From Caldibacillus thermoamylovorans (GTDB lineage Bacteria > Bacillota > Bacilli > Bacillales > Caldibacillaceae): a stretch of DNA of 37,643 nucleotides. The notes below the pieces were generated by a model. It saw only the letters and a program-made list of their open reading frames with translations, was not told where the DNA came from and searched no databases. The position numbers and the translations under genes were made by a program. Positions 14,410 to 22,811 of this stretch are shown piece by piece; position 1 is the stretch's first letter; each line of letters starts with the position of its first letter. The stretch is taken from contig NZ_CCRF01000101.1 in assembly GCF_000751775.1 (NCBI RefSeq), forward strand, positions 1 to 37,643. Direction: 5' to 3'.

Positions 14410-15341
14410 AACCCGTTCTCGTCGACTTTTTGAGGCGGAAAAATCCACTTTTTGGCGACGACACCCGTTCTCGTCGACTTTTTGAGGCGAAAAACTCCCT
14501 TTTTTGGCGACGACACCCTTTCTCGTCGGCATTTTGAGGCGGAAAAATCACTTTTTTGACGACGAGATCCATTCTCGTCATCATTTTGGGGCGAAAAACT
14601 CCCCTTTTTGGCGACGAGATCCATTCTCGTCGGCATTTTGAGGTGAAAAATTCCTTTTTTTGGCGACGAGATCCATTCTCGTCGGCATTTTGAGGTGAAA
14701 AACTCCTTTTTTTGGCGACGAGACCCATTCTCGTCGGCATTTTGAGGTGAAAAACTCCTTTTTTTGGCGACGACACCCGTTCTCGTCGACTTTTTGAGGC
14801 GAAAAACTCCCTTTTTTGGCGACGACACCCTTTCTCGTCGTCATTTTGAGGCGGAAAAATCACTTTTTTGACGACGAGATCCATTCTCGTCATCATTTTG
14901 GGGCGAAAAACTCTATTTTTTGGCGACGAGACCCCTTCTCGTCGACTTTTTTGCGTGGGAAACTCCACTTTTTGGCGACGACACCCGTTCTCGTCGACTT
15001 TTTTGCGTGGGAAACTCCACTTTTTGGCGACGAGACCCCTTTTCGTCGTCATTTTTGTGCTGAAAAATCACTTTTTTGGCGACGAGATCTGTTCTCGTCG
15101 GCATTTTGGGGCGGAAAAATCACTTTTTTGACGACGAGACCCGTTCTCGTCGACTTTTTTGCGTGGGAAACTCCACTTTTTGGCGACGACACCCGTTCTC
15201 GTCGGCATTTTGAGGCGAAAAACTCCTTTTTTTGGCGACGAGATCCATTCTCGTCGTCATTTTGAGGTGAAAAACTCCTTTTTTTGGCGGCGAGACCCGT
15301 TCTCGTCACCACTTTGAGCCGAGAAACTTCATTTTTTGACC
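14410..15341 (-). repeat. 52-bp tandem repeat array 2 (18 units)
   Basis: TTCTCGTCG-type anchors occur at 14416, 14468, 14520 and so on every 52 bp to 15300, with no insertion or deletion across 18 units. Read on the minus strand the unit aligns with array 1: GACGAGAA..., CTCGTCGCC, then A/T tracts (TTTTT, AAAAA, TTTTTT on the plus strand) spaced about 10-12 bp. A three-unit block (14468-14623) recurs almost unchanged at 14780-14935. The array starts directly after the stop codon of the ChrA-type gene and ends about 250 bp before vpr. Because 52 is not a multiple of three, long spurious frames with a 52-residue period appear on both strands. Confidence 0.96.
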
Positions 15342-15342
15342 A

Positions 15343-15873
15343 TCACCCCAAAACTAACCCACCATAAACAAAAGCGGCAACAATCACAATAGCCGGGTGA
15401 ATTCTCCAACGTTCAATCATAAAAAAACTTATCACTCCAATCCCGACTGTTTGCCAAATACCAATTCCTTCATATGATTCAACAAAAAAGTCCCATGCCA
15501 TCACACCAAGTAAAATCGCAATAATCGGGCGAACATAGCTCGTCAATCGTTTTACTTTTGGAGAATTTTTATACTTTAACAAAATCTTCAATAAAATTAT
15601 CATTAAAATTAACGATGGGGCAACCGTAGCAAAAACAGCGATAATGGCACCTAACACACCGCCAACATCATAGCCAATATAACCGGCCATTTTTGTCGCA
15701 ATCGGCCCCGGTAAAGAATTTCCCAATGCCAAAATTTGACTGAACTCCTGGACGGTATACCAGCCATAGCGATCAACCACTTCATTTTCAACTAAGGGGA
15801 TTGAGGCCGGTCCGCCACCATAGCCCAGAATTCCGGGGATAAAAAACGCCAGAAAAATATTCCAATAGATCAT
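15343..15873 (-). CDS. ChrA-family (chromate transporter-like) membrane protein, second of a pair
   Basis: A 176-aa integral membrane protein of the chromate ion transporter family (short-chain type, about half the length of fused ChrA proteins). It shows the N-terminal signature GILGYGGGPASIPLV (about 14-28) and ALGNSLPGPIATKMAGYIGY (about 49-68), then several hydrophobic helices. Its start overlaps the stop of the preceding paralogue by 4 bp (ATGA), so the pair is almost certainly one transport unit. The true substrate is not shown; chromate efflux is the family label only. Its stop codon directly abuts the 52-bp array. Confidence 0.85.
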   Translation of the reverse strand: MIYWNIFLAFFIPGILGYGGGPASIPLVENEVVDRYGWYTVQEFSQILALGNSLPGPIATKMAGYIGYDVGGVLGAIIAVFATVAPSLILMIILLKILLKYKNSPKVKRLTSYVRPIIAILLGVMAWDFFVESYEGIGIWQTVGIGVISFFMIERWRIHPAIVIVAAFVYGGLVLG

Positions 15874-16445
15874 GCGCCCGTCCTCTCTTTCTTTTTGACG
15901 ACCTGTTCCTCCTTATCCCTTTGGACGAATGCAGCGATAAGAAATACGGCAATCACAATGGCCGGATGAATATGGAAGAATTGCAGAACGATCAAAATGA
16001 GAACACTTAGGACAATTGTTTTTCCGGTACCAAAATCCTTCTTTGTATTTTTTAAAAACTGCCAGGTTAACGTCCCCATCATGACACCGACAACCGGAAT
16101 AATCGCTGCAATCATCCCGTTCACCCAATTAAATTGTTTTATTTTATTAATGGAAGCAAATAATAGAATCATCGCAACAATCGTCGGTAATATACTCGCC
16201 AAAATCGCATTGACCATTCCAACGTATCCGCCCACCCGGTAGCCGATATAACCGGCCATCTTCGTATTAATGGGTCCCGGCAAAGTATTGGCAAGGGCAA
16301 GAATATCCCCAAACTCTTCCGCATTCATCCAATCAAATCGCTCCACAACTTCCTTGTACACGAGTGGAATGGACGACGGTCCCCCACCATATCCCAAAAT
16401 TCCCGAGCGAAAAAAAGCAATAAAAATGTCTCGCTGTTTTTTCAT
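15870..16445 (-). CDS. ChrA-family (chromate transporter-like) membrane protein, first of a pair
   Basis: A 191-aa paralogue of the following gene, with the same marks: GILGYGGGPSSIPLV (about 15-29) and ALANTLPGPINTKMAGYIGY (about 50-69). Short-chain ChrA proteins usually come as two adjacent genes that act together in the membrane, as seen here. The open frame runs 28 codons further up, but the ATG at 16445 follows AAAGGTG at good spacing and gives the family N-terminus. A possible promoter is TTGCTT-17-TGTTAT upstream, which is weak. The substrate is uncertain. Confidence 0.85.
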   Translation of the reverse strand: MKKQRDIFIAFFRSGILGYGGGPSSIPLVYKEVVERFDWMNAEEFGDILALANTLPGPINTKMAGYIGYRVGGYVGMVNAILASILPTIVAMILLFASINKIKQFNWVNGMIAAIIPVVGVMMGTLTWQFLKNTKKDFGTGKTIVLSVLILIVLQFFHIHPAIVIAVFLIAAFVQRDKEEQVVKKKERTGA

Positions 16446-16539
16446 GTTACACACCTTTATCTGTTCAATGTAAGATACTTTGTTTTGCCTTGTACTTAAA
16501 ATAACATATCGGTCCTCTGCCCAAAGCAAATTTTTTGAA

Positions 16540-16689
16540 TTTCAATCATGCAAGATAGTATGAGGCTATATCAACATTAATCCTCTACCAAAACTAGTTT
16601 ATGTTAATTTTCAATCACGCAAGATAGCATGAGGCTACATCAACATTGATCCTCTACCCAACTAGTTTATGTTAAATTTCAATCACCAT
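16540..16689. repeat. Direct repeat of 68-69 bp downstream of ggt
   Basis: Two near-identical copies begin at TTTCAATCA around 16540 and 16609, and a third truncated copy begins at about 16677 and overlaps the ggt stop codon (16683-16685). Each full copy contains GCAAGATAG, ATGAGGCTA and ACTAGTTTATGTTAA. The copies differ at a handful of positions. No U tract is present. Confidence 0.75.
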
Positions 16690-18296
16690 GCAGCTGCCGT
16701 TCCATCCGTTCTTGACTCACTTCCGGCAATAAGACAACCTGATTTTTCATCTCGCCAAATGATTTGCCCTCTGCCAAAGTTGTTCGACTCAGATTGAATA
16801 TTAACTTGATGTCCTCTTCTTTCCAACTCTTGGATAATATGGTGCGGAAAACGATTTTCAAATTCAACAACTTTACCTTTCATCCATTGCCATCTTGGTG
16901 CATCAAGGGCAGCTTGCGGATTTAACCCGAAATCAATCGTATTCATGATGACTTGGACATGTCCTTGTGGTTGCATGAATCCGCCCATCACACCAAACGG
17001 ACCGACCGCTTCATTACCCTTTGTTAAAAATCCCGGGATAATTGTATGATATGTACGTTTCCCGCCTTCTAACGCATTCGCATGACTCGGATCAAAGGAG
17101 AAATTATGTCCCCGATTTTGTAAAGAAATTCCTGTCCCCGGTACAACTAAACCGGAACCGAATCCCATGTAATTACTTTGAATGAAGGAAACCATATTTC
17201 CGTCTTTGTCAGCCGCTGCTAAATAAACCGTGCCACTGCCGAAGGGATCACCCGCTTCAGGGAACAGTGCTTCCTCACCAATCCGTTTTCTCCTTGTCTC
17301 GGCATATGCTTCACTTAATAGTTGTTCCGGTGTCACAGGCATTTTATTTTTCTCTGTTACAAATTTCTGCCCGTCGCTAAATGCAAGTTTCATAGCTTCA
17401 ATTTGTTTATGATACAGATCTACGGATTCTTTTTCATGAAACTCAAAACCTTTTAAAATATTTAATGCTAAAAGTGCAACGATACCTTGCCCATTCGGCG
17501 GAATTTCCCATACATCGTAGCCACGATAGTTAACATTAATTGGCTCCACCCATTCCGGTCGATAATTGGCTAAATCTTCATCTGTTAAAAATCCACCTGT
17601 TTCCTTAGAGAATGCGGCAATTTTTTCCGCCTGCTCACCTCTGTAAAACGACTCGGCATTCGTTTCTGCAATTAATTGCAGTGTTTTTGCATGGTCGGGT
17701 GATGCCCAAATTTCGCCGACCCGTGGTGCCCGCCCTTTTGGTGCAAAGGTTTCAAACCAATGCTTAAAGTAATCCTCTGTTAATTTATTTTTATAAATAG
17801 AAAAAGCCCGTTCCCAAAATCTTCCTAAAGTTGGGGAGATTGGATATCCTTCACTTGCATACTCGATTGCAGGTTTTAATACTTCCGATAACGGTAATTT
17901 GCCAAACCGCCTCGACAGCTCTGCCCAAGTACCGGGAGCCCCTGGAACCGTCACCGGAATCCAGCCATGGGTTGGAATCTCATTAAATCCCCGTTCTTTC
18001 ACAGCATCGATGGAAATCGATTTTGGCGCCGGCCCACTCCCATTCAAACCATATAACTTTCCGTTTGTCCAAACTAAGGCAAATGCATCACCACCAATAC
18101 CATTCGATGTCGGTTCAACAACAGTCAAACAGGCTGCCGTGGCAATTGCCGCATCAATGGCATTCCCGCCTTTTTTTAAAATCTCCAATCCGGCTTGTGC
18201 AGCGAGGGGCTGAGAAGTAGCAACTATCCCCTTTCTTGCATAGATAGCGTTCCTAGGAATTGAATACGGATTGGACAGATGGTTAAATGAAATCAC
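16683..18296 (-). CDS. Gamma-glutamyltransferase family protein (cytoplasmic type)
   Basis: A 537-aa Ntn hydrolase of the GGT family, which cleaves or transfers the gamma-glutamyl group of glutathione and related compounds. The self-processing nucleophile is predicted to be Thr356 in the GSGTVYLAAADKDGN segment; GGNAIDAA (43-50) and NGIGGDAF are conserved large-subunit marks. There is no signal peptide, which resembles B. subtilis YwrD rather than the secreted Ggt. The start is GTG at 18296 after GGGGGAG. It is divergent from the Lrp-type gene and the peptide transporter, suggesting use of imported gamma-glutamyl peptides. Acylase activity on other substrates is an alternative. Confidence 0.9.
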   Translation of the reverse strand: MISFNHLSNPYSIPRNAIYARKGIVATSQPLAAQAGLEILKKGGNAIDAAIATAACLTVVEPTSNGIGGDAFALVWTNGKLYGLNGSGPAPKSISIDAVKERGFNEIPTHGWIPVTVPGAPGTWAELSRRFGKLPLSEVLKPAIEYASEGYPISPTLGRFWERAFSIYKNKLTEDYFKHWFETFAPKGRAPRVGEIWASPDHAKTLQLIAETNAESFYRGEQAEKIAAFSKETGGFLTDEDLANYRPEWVEPINVNYRGYDVWEIPPNGQGIVALLALNILKGFEFHEKESVDLYHKQIEAMKLAFSDGQKFVTEKNKMPVTPEQLLSEAYAETRRKRIGEEALFPEAGDPFGSGTVYLAAADKDGNMVSFIQSNYMGFGSGLVVPGTGISLQNRGHNFSFDPSHANALEGGKRTYHTIIPGFLTKGNEAVGPFGVMGGFMQPQGHVQVIMNTIDFGLNPQAALDAPRWQWMKGKVVEFENRFPHHIIQELERRGHQVNIQSESNNFGRGQIIWRDEKSGCLIAGSESRTDGTAAAW

Positions 18297-18330
18297 GAAC
18301 CTCTCCCCCTTATTTTCTGAATTATATTGA

Positions 18331-18359
18331 ATGATACAAACAAATTAACATTTTGTCAA
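18331..18359 (-). promoter_or_regulatory. Sigma-A promoter of the gamma-glutamyltransferase gene
   Basis: On the minus strand a perfect -35 TTGACA (18354-18359) and a -10 TATCAT (18331-18336) are separated by 17 bp. The predicted transcript starts about 30 nt before the GTG start. Confidence 0.7.
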
Positions 18360-18430
18360 TAATAAATCAGACAAAAATAAAAATTTATTATATTATAGTT
18401 TCCATTTTAAAAGTTAATTTAAATAATGAC

Positions 18431-18460
18431 TTACATTTTGTTATTTTTATTTGATAATAT
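18431..18460 (+). promoter_or_regulatory. Possible sigma-A promoter of the Lrp-type gene
   Basis: TTACAT (18431-18436) and TAATAT (18455-18460) with an 18-bp spacer precede the gene by about 85 bp. The -35 is imperfect. The interval shared with the divergent ggt promoter is AT-rich and is a natural place for Lrp binding, but no operator could be identified. Confidence 0.4.
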
Positions 18461-18545
18461 ATTTCATATGGGTTGTTCAACACATTCTTACATTAAAAAA
18501 TTTCTGCTATTATATGAAAAAGGCAGTTTGAAAGGAGATGTCGCA

Positions 18546-18995
18546 ATGAAGTTAGATGATGTCGATAAGAAGCTATTGAATGAACTAACGAAAGATGGAC
18601 GAATTTCCTATGTTGAATTGGCAAAAAAAGTCGGCCTTTCCCGGGTGGCCGTTAAAGATCGAATTGAAAGTTTAAAAGAACGGGGGATTATTGAAAAATT
18701 TACCGTTGTTATTAATTCAGAAAATGCAGGGAAACAAGTATCCGCATTCTTTGAGGTGGATGTGGAACCGATGCAACTGATTAAAGTAGCTGAGAATTTG
18801 GCAGCAAACCCAAATGTTGCCAGTATTTACCAAATGACCGGTCCAAGTACACTTCATATGCATGTTTTAGTTGAGGATTTTAAAATGCTAGAATCATTCA
18901 TCAACACTGAGCTTTATTCTGTTGAGGGGATTACTCGAGTGGAAAGTTCTGTGATTCTCAGGAGATTTAAAAGCAGAAGTGGTTTCAAACTATAA
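18546..18995 (+). CDS. Lrp/AsnC family transcriptional regulator
   Basis: A 149-aa regulator. Residues about 3-50 form the AsnC-type helix-turn-helix (DDVDKKLLNELTKDGRI, then VELAKKVGLSRVAVKDRI). Residues about 63-140 form the ligand-binding RAM domain. Such proteins respond to amino acids and bind DNA as octamers or dimers. An upstream ATG in frame exists, but the ATG at 18546 has the ribosome site GAAAGGAGATG and the family N-terminus. It is divergent from the gamma-glutamyltransferase gene and lies 377 bp before the peptide transporter operon, so one or both are likely targets (inference). Confidence 0.9.
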   Translation: MKLDDVDKKLLNELTKDGRISYVELAKKVGLSRVAVKDRIESLKERGIIEKFTVVINSENAGKQVSAFFEVDVEPMQLIKVAENLAANPNVASIYQMTGPSTLHMHVLVEDFKMLESFINTELYSVEGITRVESSVILRRFKSRSGFKL

Positions 18996-19023
18996 TCGAA
19001 TTCGAAATAAACCCGCTTTATTT

Positions 19024-19119
19024 AAAACTGTCCAGTGGAACTTTGGTAAGATTTAGTGAATTTACACACATTGATTCATTGAATCTTACCAAATAAGAAA
19101 ACCACTCGGACAGTTTTTT
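19024..19119 (+). terminator. Long hairpin after the Lrp-type gene, probable terminator
   Basis: An outer stem AAAACTGTCC/GGACAGTTTT (19024-19033 with 19108-19117) plus GTGG/CCAC, an inner perfect 12-bp stem TTTGGTAAGATT/AATCTTACCAAA (19042-19053 with 19082-19093) and a further nine pairs toward a 10-nt loop make one 94-nt structure ending in TTTTTT. The non-Watson-Crick pairs inside are G-U on the plus-strand RNA. It is unusually long for a terminator and its symmetric ends also resemble a small inverted-repeat element. Confidence 0.75.
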
Positions 19120-19282
19120 GTTATTCTGTCAAAACTAATAAATGATATCTCCATCGTTCTACCGTGATATTCCATAGCTTCCAATATATTTATTCATCCA
19201 CAAAATGATGGTAAAAAGTTCATTTTTAATCATAAATGTATGCGCTATTATGTATTTTCTTTATTTTTGTTAATTCAAACTG

Positions 19283-19311
19283 TTGACAACCTTTAATTTG
19301 TAAACTATTAT
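19283..19311 (+). promoter_or_regulatory. Sigma-A promoter of the peptide transporter operon
   Basis: TTGACA (19283-19288) and TATTAT (19306-19311) are separated by 17 bp. The predicted start near 19318 leaves a leader of about 55 nt with the GGAGGGG ribosome site. Confidence 0.8.
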
Positions 19312-19372
19312 AGAAACTAATTTAAAATTTTTCAAATGTTATATTAACCTAATTTTTAAGGAGGGGTGGAAG

Positions 19373-20314
19373 ATGGTACAGTTTATTATCAGAAGATTTG
19401 CTCAGATGGTTCTATTACTCATTGGTATTTCTTTTATAGTTTTCATGAGTATGCATCTTGCCCCGGGCGATCCGGCAACAATCATCGGCGGACCAACAGC
19501 AACTAAATCTGATATTGAAGCGATTAGAGCAGATTTGGGATTGAACAAACCTGTGTTAGTCCAATACATTGATTATATGAATGGCCTTATTCATGGTGAC
19601 CTCGGCTATTCTTACCGGACAGGGCAATCCGTTACAGAAGCAATTACGACCAGATTTCCGATTACAATTAAATTAGCCGTAGCAAGCATGATTGTTGCTA
19701 TCGTAATTGGAATAACAGCCGGAATCATTTCGGCAAGGAAGCCCAATTCCATGCTTGACTTTGCCAGCACAACTTTTTCGTTGGTCGGTGTCTCAATTCC
19801 AAATTTTTGGTTAGGGACAATGTTGATTCTATTATTTTCCGTAAATTTACAATGGTTGCCGATTGGTGGATTAAATTCTCCATTCTATACAACAGAAGGT
19901 TTTAAAGAGCTAATTTTACCGGCCATTACCTTAGGGACATCAACAGCAGCTATTATTGCCCGGATGACACGCTCATCTATGTTGGAGGTAGCCCAAGCTG
20001 ATTACATACGAACTGCGCGTGCCAAAGGGGTCAAGCAGAGAAAGGTTGTTTGGGTTCATTCGTTGCGTAATGCATTGATTCCTGTTTTAACCGTTGCCGG
20101 AATTAACTTCGGCGGCTTGTTGGGAGGAACGATCATTACCGAGCAAGTTTTTGCCATCAATGGAATTGGTAGACTAATGATTGAAGGTATTGCTTCTAGA
20201 GATTTTCCAATGGTACAAGGAACTGTCCTCCTTGTTGCTGGAATCTTTGTTTTCATTAATTTGATTGTTGACCTTTTATATGCAGCTGTTGATCCAAGAA
20301 TCAGCTACGACTAA
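19373..20314 (+). CDS. Dipeptide/oligopeptide ABC transporter permease (DppB/OppB type)
   Basis: A 313-aa inner permease with about six membrane helices. The N-terminus (IIRRFAQMVLLLIGISFIVF, then HLAPGDPA) is the usual OppB/DppB start, and the cytoplasmic EAA-type loop lies near residues 205-230 (ADYIRTARAKGVKQRKVVW), which contacts the ATPases. It is first in an operon of five genes ordered permease, permease, binding protein, ATPase, ATPase. The exact substrate class (dipeptide, oligopeptide, glutathione or nickel) cannot be read from the permease. Confidence 0.92.
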   Translation: MVQFIIRRFAQMVLLLIGISFIVFMSMHLAPGDPATIIGGPTATKSDIEAIRADLGLNKPVLVQYIDYMNGLIHGDLGYSYRTGQSVTEAITTRFPITIKLAVASMIVAIVIGITAGIISARKPNSMLDFASTTFSLVGVSIPNFWLGTMLILLFSVNLQWLPIGGLNSPFYTTEGFKELILPAITLGTSTAAIIARMTRSSMLEVAQADYIRTARAKGVKQRKVVWVHSLRNALIPVLTVAGINFGGLLGGTIITEQVFAINGIGRLMIEGIASRDFPMVQGTVLLVAGIFVFINLIVDLLYAAVDPRISYD

Positions 20315-20330
20315 TAAGGGGGTGAGATTT

Positions 20331-21227
20331 TTGGAAAATGGAATAGCATTAGAAAAAAAGGATGTTAATAGAGGGAAAAAAGGCCATTTTTTGTTAGATA
20401 CATGGAAACGGATGTGTAAAAATAAACTGGCTCTTATTGGGATTTCTATTATTCTTATTCAGGTGATTTTAGCAATATTTGCTCCGGTTCTCGTGGCTCA
20501 TGATCCTTACAAACAGGACTTGGCAAGCGCCAAACTAAGCATCGGTACAGCAGGTCACTTCCTTGGAACAGATAACTACGGTAGAGATATGTGGTCACGA
20601 CTTGTATACGGTGCACGGATTTCCTTGATTGTCGGTCTTACTTCCGTCGTACTTGGATTAGCTGGCGGAGTCCTTCTCGGTCTGATTAGTGGATACTTTA
20701 AAAAATTAGATGCCGTCATAATGCGTATCGTTGATCTTTTATTTGCCTTCCCCGGTACATTGTTGGCTATGCTCATTATTGCAATGTTGGGGACAAGCTT
20801 AGTAAATGTCATCATCGCCATCAGTATCTGGTCTATTCCGGGTTGTGCACGAATTGTCCGAGGCAGTGTTTTATCGGTCAAAAACCAAGAATATATTTTG
20901 GCCATGAAATCAATCGGAGCAAGTCATACACGGATCATTTTTAAACACATATTGCCAAACTGTACAGCGCCAATTATTATTTTTGCCACAACAAGAATGG
21001 CTACAGCAATTCTCTCTTGTGCATCTCTTAGCTACCTCGGGTTAGGTGCTCAACCGCCTTCACCTGAGTGGGGTGCCATGATAGCTGCAGGACAAGATTT
21101 TATGTGGGAAGCACCACATATGGCCATTTTACCAGGTATTGCAATCATGTTGACCGTTTTCGCATTCAATGTTGTTGGTGACGGGTTGCGTGACGCATTA
21201 GACCCAAATATAAAATTTGATTCATAA
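20331..21227 (+). CDS. Dipeptide/oligopeptide ABC transporter permease (DppC/OppC type)
   Basis: A 298-aa second permease. It has the OppC-type N-terminal helix (KNKLALIGISIILIQ), the LGTDNYGRDMWSRLVYGARISL stretch conserved in the family, and an EAA-type loop (EYILAMKSIGASHTRIIFKH). The open frame reaches back into the previous gene, but TTG at 20331 follows AAGGGGGTGA, a near-perfect ribosome site, and starts 16 bp after the stop of the first permease. It forms the membrane channel with that gene product. Confidence 0.92.
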   Translation: MENGIALEKKDVNRGKKGHFLLDTWKRMCKNKLALIGISIILIQVILAIFAPVLVAHDPYKQDLASAKLSIGTAGHFLGTDNYGRDMWSRLVYGARISLIVGLTSVVLGLAGGVLLGLISGYFKKLDAVIMRIVDLLFAFPGTLLAMLIIAMLGTSLVNVIIAISIWSIPGCARIVRGSVLSVKNQEYILAMKSIGASHTRIIFKHILPNCTAPIIIFATTRMATAILSCASLSYLGLGAQPPSPEWGAMIAAGQDFMWEAPHMAILPGIAIMLTVFAFNVVGDGLRDALDPNIKFDS

Positions 21228-21254
21228 TCATAATTACTTAAAGGAGAAATAGTC

Positions 21255-22802
21255 ATGAAGAAAAATTTAATAAAATCATTGGCAATCCTTTTTACCTTGT
21301 CCTTGGTTCTCGCAGGTTGTTCCGGTAACGGTAGCAACAAAGCAAGTGGGTCTTCAAGTGGCGGGGCAGCAGCACAAGAAATCACATATGCATCAACCGC
21401 TGATGCAGCCGGGTTATCCCCGATTGATACAAATGATCAACCTTCTACAAATGTCATTGCGCAAGTTTATGAAACACTGTTTACCTTAAACCCGAAAACT
21501 ATGGAACCGGAGCCGCTCCTTGCTGAATCCTATGAAAATCCGGATCCGAATACATGGGTGATTAAGCTGAAAAAAGGAATTAAATTCCATGATGGGACAG
21601 ATTTCAATGCCGAAGCTGTAAAATATACATTTGAACAAATTAAAGATCCGAACCGTGCAGCACCAAGAGCTTCCTTACTAGCACCAATTGATTCAATTGA
21701 CGTGCAAGATGAACATACAGTTGTTATTAAAACGAAAGAACCATATGGACCGATGTTAGCGGCACTAGCTCATTCAAACGCATCGATTGTAAGTCCAACT
21801 GCTGATAAAAAAGGCGATATTAATAAAAACCCAGTCGGTACAGGTCCATTCAAATTTGTTGAATGGGTACCGGGTGATCATGTCACTTTAACTCGTAATG
21901 ATGACTATTGGAAAAAACCAGCAAAACTTAAAAAAGTAACATTTAAGGTTGTTCCGGAAGCTTCAACAGCAATCTCAATGTTGCAAACTGGTGAAGTTCA
22001 ATTTATCGACGCAATCCAATCCGATCTTTTATCTAGGGTTAAATCATTAAAAAATGTTAACTTAAAAATTTCTGAAGGTACTCGTGTTTCCTATTTAGGC
22101 TTCAATATGGATAAAGCACCATTCAATGAATTGCCATTTAGACAAGCAGTTGCCTATGGTGTTGATCAAGAAGCTTATGTCAAGCAACTCAATGGTTTAG
22201 GAGAGTATAACGAAAGCATTATTGGCCCAAAAGTATTTGGTTATAATGAAAAGGCAAAAGAGGCTGGCTACCCGTATAACCCTGAAAAAGCAAAACAAAT
22301 TGTGAAAGAACATGGTTATAGTAGTACCCCGATTACCATCTTAGTCGGAAACACAGGGAATTATATGAAAATGGCTGAAATTGTTCAATCCCAATTATCC
22401 GAAATTGGTTTAAAAGTTAAGATTGAATCAATGGAATGGGGTTCATTCTTGGATGCTGCAAGAACAGGGAATTTTGAAATGACCTTCTTAGGATGGGCAA
22501 ACAGTACCGGTGATGGTAGCGAACTGCTATATCCAAACTTGCATTCCAATAATATTGGTTCATCAAACAATGTCCGTTATAACAATCCTGAATTTGACAA
22601 ACTTGTTGATGAATCCCGGAGTACGGTAGATCAAGAAGTTCGTAAACAAAAGTTGAACGAAGCCAATTTAATGGTAATTAAAGATGCCCCAATGATAGTA
22701 ATGGATCACGGAATGGTATCTGTCGCTTATGATAAATCTATTTCCGGTTTAACTGTTGATCCTACAGGTTTATGGTATTTATATAATGTTAGTAGAAAGT
22801 AG
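21255..22802 (+). CDS. Peptide-binding lipoprotein of ABC transporter (SBP family 5)
   Basis: A 515-aa extracellular solute-binding protein. The N-terminus has a basic start, a hydrophobic stretch and the lipobox LAGC with Cys22 as the lipidation site, followed by a Gly/Ser-rich linker. The mature protein matches the DppA/OppA fold family (SBP_bac_5), with VYETLFTLNP, VGTGPFKFVEW and the LPFRQAVAYGVD segment. It captures the substrate and delivers it to the two permeases. The family also contains nickel- and glutathione-binding members, so the ligand is undetermined. Ribosome site AAAGGAG lies before the ATG. Confidence 0.93.
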   Translation: MKKNLIKSLAILFTLSLVLAGCSGNGSNKASGSSSGGAAAQEITYASTADAAGLSPIDTNDQPSTNVIAQVYETLFTLNPKTMEPEPLLAESYENPDPNTWVIKLKKGIKFHDGTDFNAEAVKYTFEQIKDPNRAAPRASLLAPIDSIDVQDEHTVVIKTKEPYGPMLAALAHSNASIVSPTADKKGDINKNPVGTGPFKFVEWVPGDHVTLTRNDDYWKKPAKLKKVTFKVVPEASTAISMLQTGEVQFIDAIQSDLLSRVKSLKNVNLKISEGTRVSYLGFNMDKAPFNELPFRQAVAYGVDQEAYVKQLNGLGEYNESIIGPKVFGYNEKAKEAGYPYNPEKAKQIVKEHGYSSTPITILVGNTGNYMKMAEIVQSQLSEIGLKVKIESMEWGSFLDAARTGNFEMTFLGWANSTGDGSELLYPNLHSNNIGSSNNVRYNNPEFDKLVDESRSTVDQEVRKQKLNEANLMVIKDAPMIVMDHGMVSVAYDKSISGLTVDPTGLWYLYNVSRK

Positions 22803-22811
22803 GGGGAGGGA

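Noticed and set aside
14302-15312. Long open frames with basic, repeated K/R/S-rich translations across array 2
   Set aside because: Open frames occur on both strands and in several frames because the 52-bp unit cycles through all three frames. Array 1, the same family, is not open. No ribosome site or family match supports a protein.
18426-18545. N-terminal extension of the Lrp-type gene
   Set aside because: The extra 40 residues lack family similarity, and a strong ribosome site precedes the internal ATG at 18546.
20265-20330. Earlier start of the second permease inside the first permease gene
   Set aside because: The TTG at 20331 has a near-perfect ribosome site, and the upstream residues are unlike the family.
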